Positions 24,504 through 31,850 of a DNA stretch of 39,574 bases are shown here, piece after piece. Numbering within the stretch: the first letter of the stretch is position 1; every line of letters starts with the position of its first letter. Under the pieces are notes generated by a model. It worked only from the letters and a program-made list of their open reading frames with translations, was not told the DNA's origin and searched no databases. The position numbers and the translations under genes are program-made. The DNA is from an uncultured Clostridia bacterium (GTDB taxonomy: Bacteria > Bacillota > Clostridia > Lachnospirales > Anaerotignaceae): the NCBI GenBank assembly GCA_944383885.1, contig CALWRF010000023.1:1-39574 (forward strand), read 5' to 3'.

Positions 24504-25961
24504 TTAATTAATTAAAGGATTTGAAAAATTAAAGCATATTTCTATTTCTTCAGCACTGAAAACCTTTATTTTGTTTATAAACACTTTTATAGCACACTTT
24601 AAATAATTGGAATTGTCTTTATTAGCAGATAAATTCAGCTCAAATTTTTTATCATAAGATTTATTTTTAAATTTGTTTATATTATTTATTTCATTTAAAA
24701 ACTCGTTTACGCCTATTTTTCCGCACTTATGCTTTTCATAAATTTCGGCTTTTAATTTAATTGTTTTTGCAGGTTTAATTTCTGAACAGGGACTGTGTTT
24801 TTCAAAAGTATCCAGATTGCTGTCACTGTTAAAGCACATATCAAAGCCTGAAATTAAAGCATTTATATTAAGTATTTTTATTACCAAAAACTCTAAATCT
24901 CTGTATTTAAGTGTGTGTTTAAAACACACGCTTTCTTTGTCTTCCCTTGCCCTTTTGCAGTAGAAATACTGCTTTTTTCCACAGCCGGAGTGGTAAAGTG
25001 TTTTGCCGCATACACCACAGTAAACTTTGCCATAAAACGGATGATATTCGTTCCTTTTTGATTTTATTTTCATACTGTTTTCATTCAACAGTTTTTGGAC
25101 ATTAAAAAAAAGCCCCTTATCTATTATAGGCTCAAAGCGCCCGTAAAATTTGTGCCAGTTTTCTTCAGGCTCTTTTACGGGCTTTTTTATATTTTTTGAC
25201 ATATACCTTCCTAAAATCAAAGTTCCAGTGTAACGCTCATCTTTTAGAATATCCCGTATTTTGGTTGCATTCCAAAACCGCCTTGTGTCTTTTTTGCTTA
25301 AATTTTCACAAGGAGCAGGAATATTTTTTTCATTAAGCAGTAAAGCTATGCGTCCGGCGCTTAAATTATTTATAGCGCAACCAAATATAAATTTAACCAC
25401 AGGAGCTGTTTTTTTATCAACAATATACGTATTTCTTGCGCTGTCCTTTTTGTAGCCGTAAAAAGACCGGCTTATTTTAATTTCGCCTTTTTTTATTAAC
25501 TGCCGCTTTGTTGCTTTTATTTTCTCAGATAAATCACGGCTGTAGTATTCGTTCATAATGCCTTTAAACGGGATATCCAAGCCCTGCTTTACGCCTGTTA
25601 AACTATCGTAACCATCGTTAACAGATATAAACCTTACCTTAAAATACGGGAAAAAATATTCCACAAAGCTTCCCAAATCAATATAATTTCGTGAAAGCCT
25701 TGAAAAATCTTTAACTATAACACAGCTTATCTCATTCCTTTTTATTGACATAACTAAGCTTTTAAGACCCGGTCGGCTGGTATTCGTGCCAGTATAACCA
25801 TCGTCAGAAAACTCCAAAACACGGCTGCCTTTTAAATCGCGTTTTGAGTTTATAAAATCATTTAAAAACTTCCTTTGGTTAACTATGCTTTGGCTTTCGC
25901 TGGAGTTTTTATCCTGAGCGGAAAGGCGCATATATAAAGCTATGACATTATATTGTTTCAA
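24504..25961 (-). CDS. large serine recombinase A (first of the tandem set)
   Basis: 485 aa from a TTG at 25961 with AGGG about 11 bases upstream; the next Met would cut off the first beta strand. Catalytic Ser14 in YMRLSAQD, loop DDGYTGTNTSRPG and VKDFSRLSRNY are intact. The recombinase domain spans about 155-275. The zinc ribbon has CGVC near 338 and later Cys residues in YFYCKRAREDKESVC. It lacks the long coiled-coil seen in B. It is 59 bases downstream of the FadR-type regulator on the same strand, with no terminator visible between them. Confidence 0.92.
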   Translation of the reverse strand: MKQYNVIALYMRLSAQDKNSSESQSIVNQRKFLNDFINSKRDLKGSRVLEFSDDGYTGTNTSRPGLKSLVMSIKRNEISCVIVKDFSRLSRNYIDLGSFVEYFFPYFKVRFISVNDGYDSLTGVKQGLDIPFKGIMNEYYSRDLSEKIKATKRQLIKKGEIKISRSFYGYKKDSARNTYIVDKKTAPVVKFIFGCAINNLSAGRIALLLNEKNIPAPCENLSKKDTRRFWNATKIRDILKDERYTGTLILGRYMSKNIKKPVKEPEENWHKFYGRFEPIIDKGLFFNVQKLLNENSMKIKSKRNEYHPFYGKVYCGVCGKTLYHSGCGKKQYFYCKRAREDKESVCFKHTLKYRDLEFLVIKILNINALISGFDMCFNSDSNLDTFEKHSPCSEIKPAKTIKLKAEIYEKHKCGKIGVNEFLNEINNINKFKNKSYDKKFELNLSANKDNSNYLKCAIKVFINKIKVFSAEEIEICFNFSNPLIN

Positions 25962-26020
25962 TCTACATATACCCTTTTATCTGCTTTTTATATTTATATT
26001 ACGCTTTAAATAAAACAATA

Positions 26021-26707
26021 CTATTCCAAATCTTTAAGTCCTCGGAGAATATGAAAACGCATTGCCATTTCAGCCCCGTCACCGTCCCGGTATTTTATAA
26101 AACGCGCTATTGCAGGATGATATAAAAGAGCATTTTCGTTGGATTTTTCGGTATGTCCAACTTTGCTTGATGTCTGTATGGCATCACTTACAGCACTTTC
26201 TATAGACGGCATAGTAAGCTTAATTACATCATTTTTTGTAGCTTCGGCAATTAAGGCATGAAACTGCTGGTCCTCTTTTGTAAAAGGCTTTCCCGATTTA
26301 ATTAACTGCGTTATTTTTTCTGAAAAAGCGCTTATATTCTCAATCTGCTTTTCATCAGCATTTTCAGCCGCAAGCCGGGCGCTTTTAGGTTCTAATATCA
26401 AACGGAACTCAAACCAATGCTTAACAAGCTTTTTCTTATCCTCAAGGTATTTCATTCCGTATATGTCATCGTTTTCTCCCATTGAATCAGAAACAAAAGT
26501 GCCGCTGCCTCTTTTTATAACAAGAATGCCTTTTGCGGCTAAAATTTTAATAGCTTCTCTTAAAGAAGCACGGCTTACCCCCAGTTCAGCGCTTAAATCA
26601 TACTCGTTAGGCAGTTTGCTGCCGGGAATATATTTTTTATCCAAAAAAATCATATCGCTTATTCTGTTAGCTATTGTCTGGCTTACCGGTATAAACTGGC
26701 CTTTCAT
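26021..26707 (-). CDS. GntR-family transcriptional regulator, FadR subfamily
   Basis: 228 aa. N-terminal winged helix (about 8-75; ELGVSRASLREAIKILAAKG and KRGSGTFV are typical) and a C-terminal FCD effector domain (about 95-222). The FCD domain keeps the metal-ligand type residues, for example the His in QQFHALIAEA, the His in YHPAIARF and the His in RFHILRGL. Effectors of FCD regulators are often organic or sugar acids. An AAAGGGTG site precedes the ATG. It is divergent from ilvD, and two copies of a FadR-like site lie in and near that intergenic region. It also heads the minus-strand gene row that includes the recombinases. Confidence 0.9.
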   Translation of the reverse strand: MKGQFIPVSQTIANRISDMIFLDKKYIPGSKLPNEYDLSAELGVSRASLREAIKILAAKGILVIKRGSGTFVSDSMGENDDIYGMKYLEDKKKLVKHWFEFRLILEPKSARLAAENADEKQIENISAFSEKITQLIKSGKPFTKEDQQFHALIAEATKNDVIKLTMPSIESAVSDAIQTSSKVGHTEKSNENALLYHPAIARFIKYRDGDGAEMAMRFHILRGLKDLE

Positions 26708-26744
26708 TCATCTCACCCTTTGCAAAAGTAGTTAAGCTGTAAAG

Positions 26745-26761
26745 TTGTAAGACTAATTTTA
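26745..26761. promoter_or_regulatory. FadR-type operator copy 1
   Basis: TTGTAAGACTAATTTTA contains TNGTNNNACNA, the usual FCD-regulator half-site arrangement. It matches copy 2 at 15 of 17 positions. It lies 38 bases upstream of the regulator gene, and thus in its probable promoter. Confidence 0.6.
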
Positions 26762-26791
26762 CCAAAAATCAATAAAATTGTCTATATACTG

Positions 26792-26820
26792 TTGACATTT
26801 GAGTAATTTTTAGTTAATAT
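26792..26820 (+). promoter_or_regulatory. ilvD promoter
   Basis: -35 TTGACA (26792-26797) and -10 TAATAT (26815-26820) are separated by exactly 17 bases. This is the best sigma-A-type promoter in the element. Operator copy 2 begins about ten bases further on. Confidence 0.8.
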
Positions 26821-26830
26821 CAATACTAAG

Positions 26831-26847
26831 TTGTATGACTGATTTTA
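26831..26847. promoter_or_regulatory. FadR-type operator copy 2
   Basis: TTGTATGACTGATTTTA lies just after the expected ilvD start site and before the AAAGGAG, so a bound regulator would block transcription. The spacing to copy 1 is 86 bases. Confidence 0.6.
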
Positions 26848-26867
26848 TTTATAAAGGAGTTGTTCAA

Positions 26868-28532
26868 ATGCGAAGCGATGCTATAAAAAAAGGACCTAAA
26901 AAACTTCCACACAGAACATTATTAAAGGCTCTCGGTCTTACTGATGCCGAAATAGAAAGACCTCTTATAGGCGTAGTTTGTGCCAAAAACGAAATTATAC
27001 CTGGTCACATGCACTTGGGATTAATTGCACAGGCTGTTAAAGACGGTATCCGTCTTGCAGGCGGAACGCCTTTTGAATTTCCTGCTATAGGCGTATGCGA
27101 TGGTCTTGCTATGGGTCATGACGGAATGCACTACTCACTAATAAGCCGCGAGCATATTGCAGACAGTGTAGAAATTATGGCTAACGCCCACCCATTCGAC
27201 GCTCTTGTTTTTATACCTAACTGCGACAAAATAGTCCCGGGAATGCTCATGGCTGCTTTAAGGCTTAATCTTCCAAGCATATTTGTAAGCGGCGGTCCAA
27301 TGATGCCGGGAAAACTTATGGACGGCTCAAAAACTACATATTCCAACGGTTATGAGTTTATACCTAAGCTCGAACAGGGATTATGCACAGAAGAAGAAGC
27401 TATGGATGTAGAAAATAACACTTGTCCAGGCTGCGGAAGCTGCGCCGGAATGTTCACAGCTAACTCTATGAACTGCCTTACAGAGATTATAGGTATGGGT
27501 CTTCCTGGAAACGGCACAATTCCTGCTGTAAATTCAGGCAGAATACGCCTTGCCAAAGAAGCCGGAATGAAAATAATGGAAATTCTTGAAAAAGATTTAA
27601 GACCACGGGATATTGTTACGGCTAAAGCCCTCGAAAACGCTCTCCATGCCGATATGGCTTTAGGCTGCTCTACAAACACAGCCCTTCATCTTCCGGCTAT
27701 AGCCCATGAAGCCAGACTTACAATAGATTTTGAGGAAATTAACAGAATAAGCAAAGAAACACCGCATTTGGTTAAATTAGCTCCTGCCGGAGCTGACTGC
27801 CTTGTAGACCTTGAAGAAGCAGGCGGATTAAGCGCTCTTATGAAAGAGCTTGAAAGCTACGGTCTTTTTGATACAAGCCTTATTACATGCACATGCAAAA
27901 CAATTGCGGAAAATATTAAAAACGCTAAAATACGCAACCCACAGGTAATAAGAAGCAAAGAAACAGCTTACTCACCAGACGGCGGGCTTGCTGTTTTATG
28001 GGGAAACATAGCTCCAGACGGCGCTGTTGTAAAAAAAGGCGCTGTGCTTCCTGAAATGCTTGTGCATAAAGGTCCTGCAAGGGTATTTAACAGCGAAGAA
28101 GAATGCATTGATGCTATGACAGCAGGAAAAATTGTTCCTGGAGATGTAATTGTTATAAGATATGAAGGTCCTAAAGGCGGTCCAGGAATGAGGGAAATGC
28201 TTGCCCCAACAGCAACCCTTGCCGGTCTTGGACTTGACAGCTCAGTTGCCCTTATTACAGACGGACGTTTTTCAGGCGCTTCAAGAGGCGCTTCAATAGG
28301 TCATATTTCACCTGAGGCAGCTGCCGGAGGTCCTATAGGTCTTATTGAAGAAGGCGACATTATATCCATAGATATGAACAACAATACGCTTAATGTTGAA
28401 GTCGATGAAGCTACACTTGCTAAACGCCGTGAAAACTTTAAGCCTATACTTAAAGAAGTTCCTAACGGTTATCTTAAACGCTACAGGCAGCTTGTTACAA
28501 GTGCAAATACAGGCGCTGTATTTATGGACTAA
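26868..28532 (+). CDS. ilvD: IlvD/Edd-family dehydratase, probably dihydroxy-acid dehydratase
   Basis: 554 aa from the ATG at 26868, eight bases after AAAGGAG; an ATG 33 bases earlier would place operator 2 inside the gene. Iron-sulfur ligands are Cys119 in IPNCDK and Cys186/Cys192 in CPGCGSC. Other family blocks are present, such as [11 protein letters not shown] and [12 protein letters not shown], as is the C-terminal [10 protein letters not shown]. The size fits dihydroxy-acid dehydratase, which makes the 2-keto acids for Val, Ile and pantothenate. A FadR/FCD regulator beside it is more typical of sugar-acid dehydratases, so a related substrate is possible. No other ilv gene is near, and its base composition is richer in G+C than that of the recombinases beside it. 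Confidence 0.85.
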   Translation: MRSDAIKKGPKKLPHRTLLKALGLTDAEIERPLIGVVCAKNEIIPGHMHLGLIAQAVKDGIRLAGGTPFEFPAIGVCDGLAMGHDGMHYSLISREHIADSVEIMANAHPFDALVFIPNCDKIVPGMLMAALRLNLPSIFVSGGPMMPGKLMDGSKTTYSNGYEFIPKLEQGLCTEEEAMDVENNTCPGCGSCAGMFTANSMNCLTEIIGMGLPGNGTIPAVNSGRIRLAKEAGMKIMEILEKDLRPRDIVTAKALENALHADMALGCSTNTALHLPAIAHEARLTIDFEEINRISKETPHLVKLAPAGADCLVDLEEAGGLSALMKELESYGLFDTSLITCTCKTIAENIKNAKIRNPQVIRSKETAYSPDGGLAVLWGNIAPDGAVVKKGAVLPEMLVHKGPARVFNSEEECIDAMTAGKIVPGDVIVIRYEGPKGGPGMREMLAPTATLAGLGLDSSVALITDGRFSGASRGASIGHISPEAAAGGPIGLIEEGDIISIDMNNNTLNVEVDEATLAKRRENFKPILKEVPNGYLKRYRQLVTSANTGAVFMD

Positions 28533-28591
28533 AAACTCAACATAAAATTAAACATAATTTTTATTCAGTTTTTAATTTATGTTTTAATTAC

Positions 28592-28623
28592 AAAAAGCAG
28601 ACAGCCCACCCTGTCTGTTTTTT
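28592..28623 (+). terminator. intrinsic terminator of ilvD
   Basis: CAGACAG (28598-28604) and CTGTCTG (28611-28617) surround a 6-base loop and are followed by six T, with A-runs on the other side. The 170 bases from here to the right arm are AT-rich with nothing recognisable. Confidence 0.85.
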
Positions 28624-28782
28624 GTTATAAACAAAAACAGCTTTAAGCAAAAAATACCAGTTAATATAAATTTATATTAATTTACAGCAATCAAGCTGAG
28701 TTTTATTAAAATTTTATATTGGCATAACATAATTTTATAAAACTTTAAAAATTTATTTAACTAAGAGCCTGTTTTAATTTTT

Positions 28783-28802
28783 CCATATTAAAAAACAGCA
28801 CC
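28783..28802 (+). repeat. right junction (attR): right inverted-repeat arm and CC core
   Basis: Arm CCATATTAAAAAACAGCA (28783-28800) is the inverse of the left arm, with one extra base in the homopolymer and one A/T change. CC at 28801-28802 follows, then the resumed spoVB frame. Confidence 0.8.
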
Positions 28803-28803
28803 T

Positions 28804-30168
28804 TTATATATATTATGCTACTCCATAACCGCATCGGGCATAACAACAACTGTATCAAAACTTACTGCCGAACAGACAAAAGAAAATGCCGTTTCAAATT
28901 CCATTACAATATTAAAAGCGGCTCTTTCAATAAGCCTTTCACTAAGCATAACAATGAGTATCATTATGTACTTTAATGCTGACTTTGCAGCTGAATACTT
29001 TATAAAAGACATACGCGGCGCGGCGCCTTTAAAAATATTGAGTCTTTGCCTGCCTTTTATGGCGGCAGGCTCATGCATAAAGGGTTATTTTTTAGGACGT
29101 CAGAACAATATTTTTCCGGCATTGTCACAAATTTTTGAGCAGTCAGTTAGAATGCTCTCTTTAGCTGCCATAATGGCTGTTTATTCGCCGGATACAATAG
29201 AAAGTGCATGTTCTGCCGCAATAGTAGGAGTTGTGCTTGGGGAAACATTTTCATTTCTGCTTACTGCCGCGTTTTTATTTATTTCAACTGACAAAAAACA
29301 ATATAATAAAAATAATCGCAGCATAAGCATGTCATCGTGCTTTAGAAAGATTGCATCAATGGCTCTTCCTCTTTCAGCATCAAGGGCAGCGTCATCATTT
29401 TTAACGGCTGTTGAAAACATACTTATACCGCTTAGGCTTTCAATATATCCAAAGAGTACAGACGCATTAAGCCAGTACGGCAACCTGACAGGTATGGTTA
29501 TGCCTCTTGTGCATTTTCCTTCTTCCGTGCTCGGAGCCGTTTCGGTAAGCATAATACCCGCCGTTTCAAAACAGCGGACATACTCAAACAAAAGCATAGC
29601 CGAAGCTACAGTTAACAGAAGTATATGCTTTACAGCCGCAACTTCTTGCGCCGCTGCGGTTTTCTTTTTTGCTTTTTCAAATGAGATATGCCGTATTATA
29701 TATTCCATGCCTGAGCTGGGCAATATTTTAAAACCTCTTGCACTGCTCTGTCCGCTTATGTACTCGCAAATTACATTAAACGGTATTTTAAACAGTCTTG
29801 GAAAGCATTTCCATTTATTCATAACAGGCATTATATCTTCTCTTTTAAGCATAGGCACAATTTACTTTTTAATGCCTTTAATTGGTATATCCGCATACAT
29901 AACAGCCGCTTTTGTATCAACTGCTTCTTCAGTTATACCGTCTTTAATCATAAGCTCTAAATATTTCAGAATAAAGCGCGCTGTATTAAAGTATTATTTC
30001 TTATGCGGCTTATGTGCTCTTTTTGCTGCTTTTACGGCAAGGCTCATGCCTTTGGAAAATGTATTTTATCAAATGTCATTTATGGGGTTAATATATCTGG
30101 CAGGAGTAATACTTACAGGTGTTTTTTCAGAAATTACAGGATTTAAAAAATTAAATCCTAAACATTAA
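28804..30168 (+). pseudogene. spoVB: spoVB, C-terminal fragment
   Basis: The frame is open from the junction, and it is spoVB: LYILCYSITASGITTTVSKL continues directly from LIMP of the N-terminal fragment, as in intact family members. It then runs through many membrane segments to the stop at 30166-30168, 454 residues. The later ATG at 28954 would omit the first helices, so this is not an independent gene. Joined to the N-terminal fragment at CC it gives 502 aa, close to the ~518 of Bacillus SpoVB. No frameshift or stop has accumulated in the 1.36-kb part, so the interruption is recent, reversible, or tolerated under selection. Confidence 0.9.
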
Positions 30169-30214
30169 CAAATGATAGTTTTATTTATGCATATTTTATT
30201 TCTTATTAAACATT

Positions 30215-30243
30215 AAAGGCAGCCGAAAATTGCTGCCTTTTTA
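30215..30243 (+). terminator. intrinsic terminator after spoVB
   Basis: AAAGGCAGC (30215-30223) and GCTGCCTTT (30232-30240) form a perfect stem followed by T-rich sequence. Confidence 0.85.
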
Positions 30244-30272
30244 TTGTGAAAATTATAATATTGCCCTAAAAC

Positions 30273-30312
30273 AAAAAACTGAACATAATATTTTTATAAG
30301 CTCAGCTTTTTT
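30273..30312 (-). terminator. probable terminator of the polA-galT operon
   Basis: Arms 30273-30282 and 30302-30311 pair with one G-U across a 19-base AT-rich loop. On the minus strand the arm ends in six T. It lies just past the last gene of the operon. Confidence 0.55.
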
Positions 30313-30313
30313 A

Positions 30314-30784
30314 TTAATATGTTACAACGGAATAATCATATAAAATTCTAATCCACCATGGCGGAATTAGCGATGGTAAATTATCAAAAGACTCAATTAC
30401 AACATTCTCTGCTTTATTTTCTTTTGAAACATTAGTTATATTTATTTTTACTATATTAATATAGTTCTCCAAATATATATAAGCTAAAGGCATAATTTCT
30501 TCATCGTTTTCTTCTGTAGGCATTACAGCATATAGGTTTTCTCCGGTGCCTTTAAACCTGCCTTTTAAAACTAATTTTTCACCAGCTTTAAGGCAGTTAA
30601 TATTAATAACTTTGTTTTCTACGCGTCCAAAGAAAATTTCTATGTCATTAATATCGTTTTCAGAGCTGTTTGTTATAATTATATTGTATCCATTTTGATA
30701 TTTTATATTGGCATAGGTATACAGCACAGATAGTATCAATAAAATAAATACCACTATAACTAATATGATTCTATATTTTGTCAT
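30314..30784 (-). CDS. small membrane-anchored protein of unknown function
   Basis: 156 aa from the ATG at 30784. One hydrophobic N-terminal helix (about 5-26) is followed by an extracytoplasmic domain rich in Ile, Asn and Glu, likely beta-sheet. Not recognised. The ribosome site is weak. The open frame extends upstream through a run of ten G (as read on the gene strand) to a TTG at 30823, adding MGGGW-type residues, which is less likely. It is the last gene of the polA-coaE-slt-SBP-galT row. Confidence 0.6.
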   Translation of the reverse strand: MTKYRIILVIVVFILLILSVLYTYANIKYQNGYNIIITNSSENDINDIEIFFGRVENKVININCLKAGEKLVLKGRFKGTGENLYAVMPTEENDEEIMPLAYIYLENYINIVKINITNVSKENKAENVVIESFDNLPSLIPPWWIRILYDYSVVTY

Positions 30785-30811
30785 TATATTTTTAACCAAA
30801 GCTGATATCCA

Positions 30812-30829
30812 CCCCCCCCCCAAAAAAAA
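30812..30829. repeat. C10-A8 homopolymer tract upstream of the small membrane protein gene
   Basis: Ten C followed by eight A, between galT and the next gene. On the gene strand this reads T8-G10, placed just ahead of the start codon. Such tracts slip during replication. It is the only long C or G run in the window. Confidence 0.8.
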
Positions 30830-30850
30830 TTTAACGCTGTATAAGTATAA

Positions 30851-31831
30851 TTAATTTCTGGCTTTTCTGTAAAATTCCGCCGCATATTCAGGCAGCACAG
30901 GATTTATAAAACACCTTGTGGCATACTCAAACCCTGCCCAAGAGCCGATTCTCGGCAAAAGCCTTATATACCAATGAAAAAGCCCGTCTTTTGTAGATTT
31001 AGCCTTTTCCTGAATGCAGATATTAAAGCTTATGCCGTTTCTTATTGACTCTACCCTGATAAGCATATCCTTTAAAAATCCGGCTAAACTTTTCAGCTCA
31101 TTATCGCTTAAACCGCTCATTGTCTGGACATGCCTTTTGGGAACTATCCACATTTCAAAGCTCTGCCTTGAGGCATAAGGCGCAAACGAAATAAAAAACT
31201 CATTTTCTTTTACAATTCTTTTTTCAGCTTTTATTTCATGCTCAATCATATCACACATTATACAGCGTCCTGTTTTATCCCTGTATTTTTCAAAAACAGA
31301 AAATGTAGATTCCTGCTCGCTTGTAAGCACTGGCACACCCAAAACCTGCCAATGCGAATGTGAAATAGACGCACCGGCATAAGGACCATTATTTTTAAAA
31401 ACTTGTACATACTCTATCATTTTATTGGAAAGAACTTTGCTCAGCCTTTGGTTTATAACACACAAAAGCCTGTATAAATGCTCATCGCTGGCACTTGCGA
31501 TATCCATTGAATGCTTTGGCGTATCTACAATTACCTCATGTATGCCAAAACCGTTAAAAGACTCATAGAAGCTGTCCGAATCTTTTTCAAATGTTTCTCC
31601 GTTAAGGGCAGGATACATATTGTCAAACACGCGTATTTCCCAGCCATTGCTGTTTTTAAGCTCAAAAACAGCCGGAGGAGTCATTTTTTCGTTTTCAGGA
31701 CAAAACGGGCATACATTATCTTCCTTTTCTTCAATTCCAGAACTTCTTTTATAATTATATGGTTTATTTTTACGGTTAGAGGCAAAAATTACCCACTCCC
31801 CAGAAAAAACGTCCTTTCTCATTTGAGACAT
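30851..31831 (-). CDS. galT: galactose-1-phosphate uridylyltransferase family (GalT, HIT fold)
   Basis: 326 aa. Zinc ligands Cys41 and Cys44 in CPFC, and the active-site HSHWQ (His158, His160, Gln162), where the family's nucleophile is the middle His. The second HIT-like half contains a CxxC (CIMC) and the VPKRHV segment. It would move UMP between UDP-glucose and a hexose 1-phosphate in galactose use. The active-site box is HSHWQ rather than the classic HPHGQ, so the substrate may differ. It is fifth in an operon with polA, with no galK or galE nearby. Confidence 0.8.
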   Translation of the reverse strand: MSQMRKDVFSGEWVIFASNRKNKPYNYKRSSGIEEKEDNVCPFCPENEKMTPPAVFELKNSNGWEIRVFDNMYPALNGETFEKDSDSFYESFNGFGIHEVIVDTPKHSMDIASASDEHLYRLLCVINQRLSKVLSNKMIEYVQVFKNNGPYAGASISHSHWQVLGVPVLTSEQESTFSVFEKYRDKTGRCIMCDMIEHEIKAEKRIVKENEFFISFAPYASRQSFEMWIVPKRHVQTMSGLSDNELKSLAGFLKDMLIRVESIRNGISFNICIQEKAKSTKDGLFHWYIRLLPRIGSWAGFEYATRCFINPVLPEYAAEFYRKARN

Positions 31832-31850
31832 TTAACCACCCCGTCAAAAA

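Larger units (their letters stand above)
21179..28800. mobile_element. 7.6-kb triple-serine-recombinase element inserted in spoVB
   Basis: The element spans 7,622 bases between two CC dinucleotides, with near-identical inverted arms at its ends. It carries, on the minus strand, a FadR-type regulator, serine recombinase A, a TnpW-like small protein, recombinase B and recombinase C; on the plus strand it carries ilvD. Removing it at CC joins ATGCC to TTTATAT and gives one open 502-codon spoVB frame, with the Pro codon rebuilt exactly. The circular form would have a site AACAGCA-CC-TGCTGTT, symmetric about CC as expected for an attP of large serine recombinases. The recombinase genes are far more AT-rich than ilvD, so cargo and recombination module may have different origins. 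Confidence 0.85.

Noticed and set aside
26821..26867. T-box or leader attenuator upstream of ilvD
   Set aside because: The leader from the expected start site to the ATG is only about 40 bases and has no terminator or T-box sequence.
28818..29078. Minus-strand ORF at the start of the spoVB C-terminal part
   Set aside because: It is the antisense of an open spoVB frame, with no ribosome site and no family features.
28954..30168. Independent MATE-type transporter starting at the ATG at 28954
   Set aside because: The frame is open and homologous to SpoVB back to the junction at 28804, and its N-terminus is found at 21036.
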